Positions 33,128 through 41,969 of a DNA stretch of 64,000 nt are shown piece after piece. This DNA comes from Fusibacter sp. 3D3 (GTDB taxonomy: Bacteria; Bacillota; Clostridia; Peptostreptococcales; Acidaminobacteraceae): positions 1 through 64,000 of the forward strand of contig NZ_BDHH01000008.1 in NCBI RefSeq assembly GCF_001748365.1, in the 5' to 3' direction. The translations under genes and the position numbers were made by a program. How positions within the stretch are numbered: the stretch's first letter is position 1; the number at the start of each line of letters is the position of its first letter. Under the pieces are notes generated by a model. It did no database searches. It was not told where the DNA came from and saw only the letters and a list, made by a program, of their open reading frames with translations.

Positions 33128-34614
33128 TTAAGCAGAAGAGCACTTTTGATGAAAAATCTACATGGCGAAAATTTTTCAAATTGAGTTTAGTCGCAATTGG
33201 GCTTTTGATCTGCTTGAATGCATTTCTTGTGATCCATTCGGTCAAAGAGCAGGAATTGGTTGGACAGTTTATTGATACCACTGGAAAACAGCGGATGCTC
33301 AGTCAAAGAATTGTTAAAAGTGCCTTGGAATTTGAACAAGCTGAGTCTGTGTCTCAAAAAGAATTTTATTTCAAAGAACTTGAGTTTTCTCTAAATCTGC
33401 TTAAAACAACACATGAACAGCTTGTGGCGGATGTATTCTTTGATCAGTTTGTGGATACGAATTCGAAACAGCTTTTGGACTCAGTGGCCCCCTATTATGA
33501 GGAAATTTTAAGAATTACAGGTCAAATTATTAATGAAAAAAAGTCGCTTCTCTTTGAGGAACGCAACAACTTGAGCCTTAATGGTGACTACTATTTAAGG
33601 TATATGGATGCGCTTGTAAATCAATTGACTGTTTATTCTAAAACATACAACCGAGATCACATTCAATTTGAAATCGGGTTTACGATATTGATGTTGAGTC
33701 TTATAGTAGGGGCATATTTTTTGGTTTACAAACCTGCTTATCGCAGAACTTTAGAAGCTATCAATGAAACTAAAAATCTCTTTGATATTGCCCCAACAGC
33801 GATCATTATTGTAGACCTAAAAGATTTTACCATTCAAGAAATTAATGATGCTGGGGAGGTTCTTTTACAGATGAATTATGAGGAAGCACTTCGCATGAAT
33901 CTTCAAGATTTCATCTCTGAAGAAACAAAGCATCAGATTCAACATTTTTCAGAGAAAGAACACGAACACATCCTCAAAGGCATAGAGGCAAATGTTAGAG
34001 ACCTCAATAGGCATGAAATCGTATGTTTAATTTCCGTTGGGAAGTTTAATTTTTGGGGCAAAGAACATCTGCTCATCGGTCTTGCAGATATAACAAAGCA
34101 AAAAGAAACAGAAGAAGCCTTTGAGAAATTAGCCACAATTGATGAAATGACAGGTCTTTATAATCGCAGAACAGGCCTTGTATTGCTCAGCAAAGAATTT
34201 GAAAAAGCGAAAAGACATATTTATGATGTAACGATTTGTTTCATTGATATGGACGGGCTCAAACATGTGAATGATACCTTTGGTCATTCGGAAGGAGACT
34301 GGTATATTAGGACCGTTACAACTGTTATTCGTGAAGGCATCAGACAAGGCGATATCGGCATGCGCTTTGGCGGTGATGAAATGGTTTTAGGGCTTGCAAA
34401 TTGTGCTGAATTGGAAGCTGGACAAATTATGAATAGAATTCAAACCGTCCTTGATCTCATTATTGAAAAAGAGCAAAAACCTTATGAAATGGGGATTAGT
34501 TATGGGCTGTCAGAATATAAAAAAGATGTGCCCTTGTCTGTGGAAGCCTTTATAAACTATGCTGATGAGCGCATGTATGCGGTAAAAACGCTAAAAAAAA
34601 GCACTAGACAGTGA
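33124..34614 (+). CDS. membrane PilJ-like sensor-PAS-GGDEF diguanylate cyclase
   Basis: About 496 residues. Membrane helices near 20-40 and 185-205 enclose a PilJ/NarX-type helical sensor with the TTGKQRMLSQRIVKSAL signature. A PAS domain (about 215-330) and a GGDEF domain (about 340-495) follow. The active loop is RFGGDEM, and RQGD five residues before it is a proper RxxD inhibitory site, so an active, feedback-inhibited cyclase is expected. It is translationally coupled to the preceding rubredoxin, which suggests redox or oxygen-linked control, though that is inference. Confidence 0.93.
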   Translation: MIKQKSTFDEKSTWRKFFKLSLVAIGLLICLNAFLVIHSVKEQELVGQFIDTTGKQRMLSQRIVKSALEFEQAESVSQKEFYFKELEFSLNLLKTTHEQLVADVFFDQFVDTNSKQLLDSVAPYYEEILRITGQIINEKKSLLFEERNNLSLNGDYYLRYMDALVNQLTVYSKTYNRDHIQFEIGFTILMLSLIVGAYFLVYKPAYRRTLEAINETKNLFDIAPTAIIIVDLKDFTIQEINDAGEVLLQMNYEEALRMNLQDFISEETKHQIQHFSEKEHEHILKGIEANVRDLNRHEIVCLISVGKFNFWGKEHLLIGLADITKQKETEEAFEKLATIDEMTGLYNRRTGLVLLSKEFEKAKRHIYDVTICFIDMDGLKHVNDTFGHSEGDWYIRTVTTVIREGIRQGDIGMRFGGDEMVLGLANCAELEAGQIMNRIQTVLDLIIEKEQKPYEMGISYGLSEYKKDVPLSVEAFINYADERMYAVKTLKKSTRQ

Positions 34615-34627
34615 CCAAGAGTGGGCA

Positions 34628-34656
34628 TTGTACGAGGTTGCCTTGTTTGGTATAAT
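34628..34656 (+). promoter_or_regulatory. sigma-A promoter
   Basis: TTGTAC, 17-base spacer, TATAAT, about 35 bp before the start at 34691; this also argues against a longer N-terminus for that gene. Confidence 0.7.
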
Positions 34657-34690
34657 AAACATAAGAAATAATTACACTTGGAGGCGAGAT

Positions 34691-35557
34691 ATGATAAAAA
34701 AAGTAGATCACATTACAGACTATTTCGAAAACTGTTATGACTTAAACCGCATAAATTTACTGCCCATTGCAGATAAGTTTAGACTTATTAATTACATTAA
34801 ACTCATAAGTAGGGCCAGTGAAGTTGCAAGAGAAAAAGGCATTATAGCGATTACAAAATCAGAGTATTATGATACAGATTTTACTTTCCATCTTTTGATC
34901 TCACTAATCAGTGCTGGAACAGATTCTTCAGTAGTTTCGGAAGTGATTGAGCACTATGCTTATAATTTTGACGACAGCGATATTTACTATGCTAAGTTAA
35001 TTGTTCTGGGTTCTGGTGCTTTAATGATTCAAAAGGGCATTGACAGTGATTCTATTATTAATTACTTAATCAGCTTATTGGGAGATGATTTTTTACGCAA
35101 TAATTATCAAAGAATATACAATGATAAAGAGACCTTAGACATTAACGAAGAGAACGAAATTAATATTAAGTATAAAAACTTTGACTACACTTATAGAAAA
35201 TTAAAATATGACCTTTTAGCACTTTTAAAGATTAAGAGGGAAATGGGGCATGAACGCGTAATTGATGTCTTATTTAATGAGTATAACAATAAAGAGTTGA
35301 AGCTCTATTTTAAACTGTTGGATATTAGGGATAAGGATGTTTCGGAATACATTTACCACAACCTGATGAAGACTTCGCCAAAGATGGATAGGTTCTTGTT
35401 AACCGCTTCAAGATGTATCATCAAGGAAATGTCGATTCTTGAAACACATTACTTGCTCAATGCAATCATTGGCAAATACACGCGTTTTGACAAACCTTAT
35501 TCTGAAGTCATGGATGAAATCAAGATAAGAGAAGATGAAATTTTAGCGGTTCAATAA
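34691..35557 (+). CDS. uncharacterised helical protein, possibly flagellar-motor-related
   Basis: About 288 residues, soluble, almost entirely helical, no signal or membrane helix. I do not recognise the family with confidence. The segment SRASEVAREKGIIAI followed by AGTDSSVVSEVIEHY recalls the cytoplasmic loop of MotA (REGLLALE ... VDGTDPE), and the helical-repeat C-terminus recalls FliG-like proteins, but both are weak. GGAGGCGAG seven bases before ATG is a strong ribosome binding site. The next gene is about 105 bp downstream across a large hairpin. Confidence 0.7.
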   Translation: MIKKVDHITDYFENCYDLNRINLLPIADKFRLINYIKLISRASEVAREKGIIAITKSEYYDTDFTFHLLISLISAGTDSSVVSEVIEHYAYNFDDSDIYYAKLIVLGSGALMIQKGIDSDSIINYLISLLGDDFLRNNYQRIYNDKETLDINEENEINIKYKNFDYTYRKLKYDLLALLKIKREMGHERVIDVLFNEYNNKELKLYFKLLDIRDKDVSEYIYHNLMKTSPKMDRFLLTASRCIIKEMSILETHYLLNAIIGKYTRFDKPYSEVMDEIKIREDEILAVQ

Positions 35558-35569
35558 TGGGATTCACTG

Positions 35570-35626
35570 GTTTTCGTCTAACCGCTTAGAGCTGGTATGT
35601 TCAGCCACTCTAAGCGGTTAGACGAA
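35570..35626. repeat. dispersed repeat copy B, 19-bp perfect hairpin
   Basis: The arms 35573-35591 and 35608-35626 are exact inverted repeats around a 16-base loop with its own CTG/CAG pairing. The left arm and loop match 31191-31224. No T-run follows, so it is not a standard terminator. Confidence 0.5.
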
Positions 35627-35662
35627 GCGGTGTCTATCCAAAAAAAGGCTGAGGAGAATTCA

Positions 35663-36328
35663 ATGACGTTTAGGCTGAAACAAATAATCTACGGCACTAT
35701 GCTTATAGTAAGCTTATATGGCGTTTTAAACGGCTATAGGCTTAAGGGGCTGGTTTTATTAGGCGTGGTTTTGTGCGGCAGCTATATCGTCGATATCCGA
35801 CAAACGAATCGTTATACGGGCATGATTCTCAACAAACTCTACATATGTTTGGATATAAACGCTTATGATCAAATGGTGGAGACACTTAAAAAAACGCTTG
35901 TTTTTCCAGTATTGAGGGAACAGACCGTTCTTTTTTTTAGTTTGATGAAAAAGGCATATGATGAAGATCAAGCGTTGGCATCATGGAGATGTTTAAATCG
36001 GTGGTATGTTCCAAGTGAGTGGCGCGTTTATTCAAAGGTGTTTCTAAGGACATTGGATCATGATGAGTGGATTCGAAAGCGCATTCATAAACAAGATCAA
36101 GCGTATCTGTCCACGATTATTGCGGTTAGACAAATCATCAGTGGCCCTGTGGAAAAGCAAAAAGAATCTCTTTTGGACTTGAGACAGAGAACAGAAAACA
36201 ATCTCCAATTTGCGTGGATCAATTTATTGATATCAAGGCTTGAGGTGGATTCTAAGAAAAAGGCATACTATCAAAGAATTGCAACGAATATTGCACCCGA
36301 TTTTTTTAAAATTGAGCGTGAGCGTTAG
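35663..36328 (+). CDS. uncharacterised membrane-anchored protein
   Basis: About 221 residues. Two hydrophobic segments near the N-terminus (about 8-25 and 27-43) precede a basic, helical cytoplasmic domain with TPR-like pattern (CLNRWYVPSEWRVYSKVFLRTL). No family recognised. GAGGAG lies seven bases before ATG. It could be co-transcribed with the gene at 34691, but the hairpin between them and the following ndk with its own good start leave this open. Confidence 0.65.
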   Translation: MTFRLKQIIYGTMLIVSLYGVLNGYRLKGLVLLGVVLCGSYIVDIRQTNRYTGMILNKLYICLDINAYDQMVETLKKTLVFPVLREQTVLFFSLMKKAYDEDQALASWRCLNRWYVPSEWRVYSKVFLRTLDHDEWIRKRIHKQDQAYLSTIIAVRQIISGPVEKQKESLLDLRQRTENNLQFAWINLLISRLEVDSKKKAYYQRIATNIAPDFFKIERER

Positions 36329-36361
36329 AGTTTCAAAAGTCAAACGTTGTGTAGCCCTCTA
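36328..36361 (+). repeat. short dispersed repeat (partner at 59190-59223)
   Basis: GAGTTTCAAAAGTCAAA and the following 17 bases match 59190-59223 at 27 of 34 positions. Confidence 0.3.
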
Positions 36362-36415
36362 AACCCTGATTGAAGTCATGAAATTTGGATATAGGTTTTC
36401 AAAGGAGATGATTTT

Positions 36416-36853
36416 ATGAATAAAAGCCGCAACATGGAACAGACTTTAGTGATCATCAAGCCAGATGGCGTTAAAAGAGCATTGATTGGCAGGATCATTG
36501 AACGCTATGAAGTTAAGAATCTAAAGATCAGTGCTATGAAATTTGTCAGTGCAACTCAAGAAATACTTGAAAAGCATTATGAGGAGCATATTGGAAAAGC
36601 GTTCTATGAGGATTTACTCTCCTTTATGAAATCAGGACCAATCGTTGTAATGGCCTTGTACGGTGAGAATGCGATCGAACTTGTTCGAAAAATAAATGGC
36701 GCAACAGATTTTTTAAAAGCGGATTCAGGCAGCATTAGAGGACAATATGCCTTTTGCACCACAGAAAATTTGGTACATGGTTCAGATTCGAAGGCGTCTG
36801 CTGAAAGAGAAATCCATATATGGTTTCCTGAGTTAAAAAATGAAAATAAATAG
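36416..36853 (+). CDS. ndk: nucleoside diphosphate kinase
   Basis: About 145 residues. It balances nucleoside triphosphates via a phosphohistidine. Visible features: TLVIIKPDGVKRALIG at the N-terminus, the GPIVVMALYGENAI strand-turn, SGSIRGQYAF, and the active histidine in NLVHGSDS. An insertion-free small bacterial form. AAAGGAGATG lies six bases before ATG. A clear terminator follows. Confidence 0.93.
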   Translation: MNKSRNMEQTLVIIKPDGVKRALIGRIIERYEVKNLKISAMKFVSATQEILEKHYEEHIGKAFYEDLLSFMKSGPIVVMALYGENAIELVRKINGATDFLKADSGSIRGQYAFCTTENLVHGSDSKASAEREIHIWFPELKNENK

Positions 36854-36865
36854 AGAAGTGTATCG

Positions 36866-36902
36866 AAAAGACCTTTAATTTAAAAATTAGAGGTCTTTTT
36901 TT
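36866..36902 (+). terminator. terminator of ndk
   Basis: AAAAGACCTTTAATTT pairs with AAATTAGAGGTCTTTT (one G-T), then a T-run. Confidence 0.9.
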
Positions 36903-36976
36903 GCAAAATCTTTATTATAGAATAATCGTTTGGGTATTAAGAATAATAAAAACTATTTAGTGTATGAGCATCCGTA

Positions 36977-37020
36977 AAAGTTATGCATGTAGCAAAGTGG
37001 ACTGAGTATCCACGTTGATT
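36977..37020 (+). repeat. decayed 3' fragment of the HEARO-like element
   Basis: Aligns to the last 44 bases of the 151-bp element; the terminal hairpin is kept with changed pairs (GTGG/CCAC in place of AAGCG/CGCTT) around the same ACTGAGTAT loop. The 5' two-thirds is not recognisable. Confidence 0.5.
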
Positions 37021-37039
37021 AAAAAATAAGGAGATTTTT

Positions 37040-37897
37040 ATGGCGAAGACTAATATCTATGAGTTAATTGTTGAAAATGCACCCAATATGATTTGGATGA
37101 GTGGTCTGGATAAAAAATGCTATTATTTTAATCGGACATGGTTAAAATTCACAGGACGTTCTATGGAAGAGGAGCAAGGAGATGGTTGGGTCGAGAATGT
37201 TCACTTAGAGGATTTAGAAAGGTGTATTAAAGTTTATACAGAGCATTTTGATAAACGGGAAGCTTTTTATATGGAATATCGGTTGAGAAGAAGCGATGGT
37301 GAGTTCAGATGGATTTCAGATCGAGGAACACCCATCTATGATGGCGGTGAGTTTCTGGGTTATTTGGGCAGTTGCATGGATATCCATGAAAAAATCATTG
37401 GCAAAAAAGTGATCGATATGGCTTACTATGATGGGCTCACTCGGTTGAATTCAAGACAGTATTTTATCGAACAAATATCAGAACTTATTGATCATTATCA
37501 TCGTGAAGGGGAACCGTTTACACTGGCTTTATTGGATCTGGATGATTTTAAATTAATTAATGATCGCTATGGTCATAGATCAGGGGATATTGTTTTGATG
37601 AAGGTAGCGGAAGTTCTAAAAGGCTCAATTCGAGGTGGGGATATTGCAGCACGTTATGGTGGTGATGAATTTGTGCTTTTGCTAAAAGGTGCTGATGAGG
37701 TGGTTTCCAATACCATTATCAATCGAATTGAAGAGGAAATAACGAGCCTAGAATTTAATTTTAACAAACAAGTGGTGCATATTAGCGCAAGCATTGGCCT
37801 ATCAGAATTCACACCCGAATTCACATTAGAGCAGTTTATTATTGATGCAGACCAACAAATGTACTCTAAGAAAAAGCGACGACATGAGAGGCTATGA
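37040..37897 (+). CDS. PAS-GGDEF diguanylate cyclase
   Basis: Soluble protein of about 285 residues. A PAS/PAC domain (about 5-125: NAPNMIWMSGLDKKCYYFN, WISDRGTPIYDGGEFLGYLG) leads into a GGDEF domain. The active loop ARYGGDEF is preceded at the correct distance by RGGD, an intact inhibitory site, so an active, product-inhibited cyclase is likely. The ligand or cofactor of the PAS domain is unknown. GGAG lies about eight bases before ATG. Confidence 0.93.
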   Translation: MAKTNIYELIVENAPNMIWMSGLDKKCYYFNRTWLKFTGRSMEEEQGDGWVENVHLEDLERCIKVYTEHFDKREAFYMEYRLRRSDGEFRWISDRGTPIYDGGEFLGYLGSCMDIHEKIIGKKVIDMAYYDGLTRLNSRQYFIEQISELIDHYHREGEPFTLALLDLDDFKLINDRYGHRSGDIVLMKVAEVLKGSIRGGDIAARYGGDEFVLLLKGADEVVSNTIINRIEEEITSLEFNFNKQVVHISASIGLSEFTPEFTLEQFIIDADQQMYSKKKRRHERL

Positions 37898-37927
37898 TCA
37901 TCGCAACTAATTTGTAAGGAGGGTTAT

Positions 37928-38776
37928 ATGTATATCCAATTAATTGAAAACAGGCGATCTGTGAGAAGTTTCAAAAACACGCCTATTACTGAAAATCATT
38001 TAGCAACAATCAATCAATTTTTAGATGAACTGAATCAGAGTGTGGGACCATTTGGTCATAGTGCGGAATTTACAATGATTCCTGTCAGCAATCATATCAA
38101 TGCAGAAGGTGAAAAAATAGGCACGTATGGTGTTATTAGAAATCCAGCGGCTTATATTGTCGGCATGACGAAGAATACAAAAGTGCACTTAATTGATTTT
38201 GGTTACACTTTTGAAATTTTCATGCTCAATCTATTGGATCTTGGCGTGGGGTCGTGCTGGCTCGGAGGTACTTTTGATCGAAAGATGCTCAGCGCTAAAT
38301 TTGAAAAAAATAACAGCTTCATCATTCCGGCCATTACCCCGATTGGATATCATGATGAAAGGCCGAGTATTATTGAAAAAACCATGAGACGATTTGCGAA
38401 TTCAGATCATAAATTGGCCTTTGAAACCCTTTTTTTTAATCAGAATTTTGATAATCCCCTAAAAAAAGAAGCAGCGGGGATTTATGAAATTCCACTAGAA
38501 ATGATAAGAATTGGTCCCTCGGCATCCAATAAACAACCTTGGCGTATGGTGGTGACTGCAGATGGATTCATTCATTTTTTTATAAAGCATACCCCTAATT
38601 ATAATGGCCGATTAAAATTTGATATGCAGTTACTCGACATAGGCATAGGGATGGCACATTTCAAAAGTGCTGTCGATGAAATCGGGATTAAGGGCGAATG
38701 GCGTATCTACGAGGGCCTTCAAATTCCAATCAATGATCCAAATATTGAATACATCATGTCTTGGCAAACACTTTGA
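37928..38776 (+). CDS. nitroreductase-family flavoprotein (TM1586-like)
   Basis: About 282 residues, FMN-binding fold. The N-terminal IENRRSVRSF is the FMN phosphate-binding motif; a second half-domain with GPSASNKQPWRMVV gives the tandem, duplicated layout of the TM1586-type nitroreductases. The physiological substrate is unknown. AAGGAGG six bases before ATG; about 30 bp after the cyclase gene, possibly co-transcribed. A terminator follows. Confidence 0.85.
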   Translation: MYIQLIENRRSVRSFKNTPITENHLATINQFLDELNQSVGPFGHSAEFTMIPVSNHINAEGEKIGTYGVIRNPAAYIVGMTKNTKVHLIDFGYTFEIFMLNLLDLGVGSCWLGGTFDRKMLSAKFEKNNSFIIPAITPIGYHDERPSIIEKTMRRFANSDHKLAFETLFFNQNFDNPLKKEAAGIYEIPLEMIRIGPSASNKQPWRMVVTADGFIHFFIKHTPNYNGRLKFDMQLLDIGIGMAHFKSAVDEIGIKGEWRIYEGLQIPINDPNIEYIMSWQTL

Positions 38777-38802
38777 TTAAAACCCTGATAGAGTATCGTC
38801 TG

Positions 38803-38833
38803 AAAAAAAGCGCAAATTTGAGCGCTTTTTTTT
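38803..38833 (+). terminator. terminator after nitroreductase gene
   Basis: A-run, GCGC/GCGC stem with flanking A-T pairs, eight-base loop, eight T. Confidence 0.8.
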
Positions 38834-38900
38834 ATTAAAATCATGATTAATGATCATTATTGTTTTGTGAACATAGATGTGGTACACTTGATACATACAA

Positions 38901-38924
38901 CTGATATATCAGGCATATATCAGG
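38901..38924 (+). promoter_or_regulatory. candidate operator before porG
   Basis: Perfect palindrome CTGATATATCAG, with ATATATCAGG directly repeated at an 11-base period (38904-38913 and 38915-38924), about 30 bp upstream of porG. It could bind the GntR-type regulator encoded downstream. Confidence 0.4.
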
Positions 38925-38952
38925 AAAAATGATGAAGTGAAAGAGGTGTTTT

Positions 38953-39480
38953 ATGTTCGAAATAAGATGGCATGGCAGAGGTGGCCAAGGGAGTTTTACT
39001 GGTGCAAAGTTACTGGGTGTCGCAGCTTCTATTTACGACGAGAAATTTGCACAAGCCTTTCCATCCTTTGGTCCTGAAAGAAGAGGGGCTCCTGTTTTAG
39101 GCTTTAATAGAATCTCAAATGAGAAAATAACAGATCGAAGTGAACTCACAAAATGTGATTACATCGTTTTTTTAGATGATACATTGTTTGATGAATCTGT
39201 TCTCAGCGATTTGAAAAACGAGGATGCCCTTATCTTAATTAACACACAAAGAGTGTTTAGCCATAAAAATATTAGAGGCATTGATGCCACCAAAATTGCA
39301 CTTGAGATATTGGGAATTCCGATCTCGAACACGGTCATGTTGGGCTATTTAGCGCGTTATGCTAAAGAGGCAGTGCGTTATCAAGCTTGTATGGATGCTA
39401 TTAGAGCAAGTATGAAGCCGAGCATTGCAGAAAAAAATATAGAAGCTTTTAAATGCGCTTATGAACAAGGAGGCTTATAA
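38953..39480 (+). CDS. porG: 2-oxoacid:ferredoxin oxidoreductase, gamma subunit
   Basis: About 175 residues. The N-terminal EIRWHGRGGQGSFTGAKLL is the signature of the gamma subunit; FPSFGPERRGAPV follows. It contributes to CoA-dependent oxidative decarboxylation of a 2-oxoacid together with the next three genes. GAGGTG seven bases before ATG. The next gene starts on the following base. Confidence 0.92.
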   Translation: MFEIRWHGRGGQGSFTGAKLLGVAASIYDEKFAQAFPSFGPERRGAPVLGFNRISNEKITDRSELTKCDYIVFLDDTLFDESVLSDLKNEDALILINTQRVFSHKNIRGIDATKIALEILGIPISNTVMLGYLARYAKEAVRYQACMDAIRASMKPSIAEKNIEAFKCAYEQGGL

Positions 39481-39783
39481 ATGAAAAATTTTAAAAGAGT
39501 TCCTGTGCCTACTTTGACAAGTCTCAGCGATTACCCACTGGGTTCAAGTTGTAAGAGTTTTCATATTACAGATCAAAATTCGGGCTGGCGTGTTTTTATG
39601 CCCGTGATTCATTTAGATCAATGTGTGAGTTGTTATCGATGCTATTTGGTATGTCCAGAGGGTGCGATTCATCAAAATGAAGATCAGAAGTTTGAAATCG
39701 ATTATGATTATTGTAAAGGGTGTGGCATTTGTGCGAATGAATGTAAAATCAAGGCAATAAGCATGGTTAAGGAGGAAAAATAA
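39481..39783 (+). CDS. porD: 2-oxoacid:ferredoxin oxidoreductase, delta (ferredoxin) subunit
   Basis: About 100 residues with two [4Fe-4S] motifs, CVSCYRCYLVCP and CKGCGICANEC, preceded by the PLGSS and GWRVFMP elements found in PorD. It carries electrons from the TPP site to external ferredoxin. Its stop codon overlaps porA by one base (TAATG). Confidence 0.93.
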   Translation: MKNFKRVPVPTLTSLSDYPLGSSCKSFHITDQNSGWRVFMPVIHLDQCVSCYRCYLVCPEGAIHQNEDQKFEIDYDYCKGCGICANECKIKAISMVKEEK

Positions 39784-40967
39784 TGAGTCGTAATGCTTTT
39801 TTAAATGGGGATGAGGCAGTTGCATATGGCGTTAAACGATCAAGACCAAATGTCGTTGCAGCTTACCCGATTACACCTCAAACCATAACGGTAGAAAAAA
39901 TCTCCTCTTTTGTACAAAACGGTGAACTTGATTGTGAATATATGCACGTGGAATCTGAACACAGTGCTATGGCCTGTTCTATTGGCGCAAGTTCAGTCGG
40001 TGCAAGAACGTTTACAGCAACTTCCTCACAGGGGCTTTTATATATGGCAGAGTGTTTGCCTTATGCATCGGGTGCAAGACTTCCAATTGTCATGATGAAT
40101 GCCAATAGAGCACTTGCAACACCTTGGAATATTTATGGGGATCAAATGGACGTCATGTTTTTGCTCAATTCAGGATGGGTGCAGATATTTGTTGAGGATG
40201 CTCAAGAAGCTTTGGATATGACGATACAGAGTTTTAAAATAGCAGAGCACGAAAGCGTCATGGCGCCAGTAATGATTAACCTTGATGGTTTTGTACTGAC
40301 CCATACGTATGAAAAAGTGAACATACCCTCACAAGAGGCTGTAGATCAATTTCTACCTACGTTTTTAGGTGCACATCATATGATGAATGATGAAATGCCT
40401 ATGAGCATGTGTATTTCAGCAGGGAATCAACACAATATGGAGTTTAAAATAAAACAACATAGAGATTTACTGCGTGCACTTGAAATTATTGAAACGATAG
40501 ATTCTGAGTTCGAAAGCCAGTTTGGAAGGGGCTATGGGGGTGCATTAGAAGGCTATAAACACGAAGATGCAGAAGTGATTTTAGTGACTACGGGAAGTGT
40601 CACGGGGACTGCTAGAGTTGTGGTGGACAGATTAAGAGCAGAGGGCAAGCGCGTTGGGCTTGTTAAACTCAGGGTGGTTAGACCTTTTCCTGTGGAAAAA
40701 CTCATGGAACTGGTAAAGAACGCCAAAACCATTGGCATTGTAGATAAAAATATATCTTTTGGTTATGAAGGTACACTTTACACGAATGTCAATTCGGCAT
40801 TTGTGCAAAGTGGCATAAAAAAAGAGACTTATAATTTCATTGGAGGCATCGGTGGCAGGGATATCACTAAAGACGATATTCATGAAATGTATGAAAATTT
40901 ACAACTTGCTTCTGCTGGAGAGCAGATTGATGCAGTAACTTATTACAATGTGAGGTGTACGTTATGA
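39783..40967 (+). CDS. porA: 2-oxoacid:ferredoxin oxidoreductase, alpha subunit
   Basis: About 394 residues. Family landmarks: FLNGDEAVAYGVKRSRPNVV, YPITPQT near 29, ESEHSAMACSIGASSVGARTFTATSSQGL split over two blocks near 60-85, and a transketolase C-terminal-like domain (about 260-390). It forms the catalytic core with the beta subunit. The gamma-delta-alpha-beta gene order is that of pyruvate or 2-oxoisovalerate oxidoreductases of anaerobes. The stop overlaps the porB start (ATGA). Confidence 0.93.
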   Translation: MSRNAFLNGDEAVAYGVKRSRPNVVAAYPITPQTITVEKISSFVQNGELDCEYMHVESEHSAMACSIGASSVGARTFTATSSQGLLYMAECLPYASGARLPIVMMNANRALATPWNIYGDQMDVMFLLNSGWVQIFVEDAQEALDMTIQSFKIAEHESVMAPVMINLDGFVLTHTYEKVNIPSQEAVDQFLPTFLGAHHMMNDEMPMSMCISAGNQHNMEFKIKQHRDLLRALEIIETIDSEFESQFGRGYGGALEGYKHEDAEVILVTTGSVTGTARVVVDRLRAEGKRVGLVKLRVVRPFPVEKLMELVKNAKTIGIVDKNISFGYEGTLYTNVNSAFVQSGIKKETYNFIGGIGGRDITKDDIHEMYENLQLASAGEQIDAVTYYNVRCTL

Positions 40968-41866
40968 CGATAAACAAATCGATCCAGTTGAATGCAAGAA
41001 ATATCACAAGCGATGAATATTTTTATGGTCATAAGGCTTGTGGCGGATGTGGCGAGAGTTTAGCGCTTCGATTGGCATTAAAAGTACTTGGAGAAGAAGC
41101 TTATCTTTCATTACCAGCGGGTTGTATGGCAGCGGTGTCTTTTATATATCCCAATATGGCTTTTAAAAACAATGCGATTATTACGCCATTTGCTTCAACC
41201 GCAGCCGTTGCAACAGGTGTTGCTGCAGGGTTAAAAGCGCTTCATAAAGATCATCTTTCGGTCGCTTTTGCGGGTGATGGTGGGACTGCCGATATCGGGA
41301 TCCAAGCGTTATCAGGTGCGATTGATAGGGGTGAAAAGTTTATTTATATTTGTACAGATAATGAAGCTTATATGAACACAGGCATTCAAAAGAGTGGTCT
41401 AACGCCATTTGGAGCAAGTACCACGACAACGCCAGCGGGAAAGGTGATCAGGGGTAATATCAAGCCTAAAAAGAATATGTTTGAAATCGTTGCGGCACAC
41501 GGCATCAAGTATGCTGCAACTGCAAGCGTAGGCTACTTAGAGGATTTTATGAATAAAGTTCAGAAGGCAAAAGAAGCAGACGGTCCTGCCTATATTCATG
41601 TGTTCTCGCCATGTCCTACGGGTTGGGGACATGAATCAGATCAGACGATTGCGCTTGCTAAAGAAGTTGTCGACAATGGGCTCTGGTATCTTGCAGAATA
41701 TGAAAATGGTCGATTTAGGCTCAATAAAAAACCGGATCTTTCAAATGACGTCAGGCCTTATCTTAAAGGACAGGCAAGATTTAGACATTTAAAGGATGAA
41801 GATATTGAAAATATTGAAGCACTCAGAGGCGAAAAATGGGCTCAAATGCTTGCAGAATGGCAATAA
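40964..41866 (+). CDS. porB: 2-oxoacid:ferredoxin oxidoreductase, beta (TPP) subunit
   Basis: About 300 residues. Cys pair in KACGGCGES near the N-terminus, TPP/Mg-binding FAGDGGTADIGIQ with the distal Asn in TDNEAYMNTG, and GLTPFGASTTTTPAGK, a pattern of PorB-like rather than 2-oxoglutarate enzymes. The substrate is most likely pyruvate or a branched-chain 2-oxoacid. A GTG at 40955 is in frame upstream, but GAGGTG seven bases before the ATG at 40964 decides. Confidence 0.92.
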   Translation: MTINKSIQLNARNITSDEYFYGHKACGGCGESLALRLALKVLGEEAYLSLPAGCMAAVSFIYPNMAFKNNAIITPFASTAAVATGVAAGLKALHKDHLSVAFAGDGGTADIGIQALSGAIDRGEKFIYICTDNEAYMNTGIQKSGLTPFGASTTTTPAGKVIRGNIKPKKNMFEIVAAHGIKYAATASVGYLEDFMNKVQKAKEADGPAYIHVFSPCPTGWGHESDQTIALAKEVVDNGLWYLAEYENGRFRLNKKPDLSNDVRPYLKGQARFRHLKDEDIENIEALRGEKWAQMLAEWQ

Positions 41867-41873
41867 CTAATGC

Positions 41874-41902
41874 TTGGTTTACCTTTTTAAATCATGTATA
41901 AT
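41874..41902 (+). promoter_or_regulatory. promoter of GntR gene
   Basis: TTGGTT, 17-base spacer, TATAAT, about 65 bp before the regulator start; the regulator and aminotransferase can therefore be transcribed apart from por. Confidence 0.6.
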
Positions 41903-41969
41903 AAGGGTTAATAGATTACCTAGAATTTTACAGAATACGACATGATTATAGATGATGAGGGATGGATCA

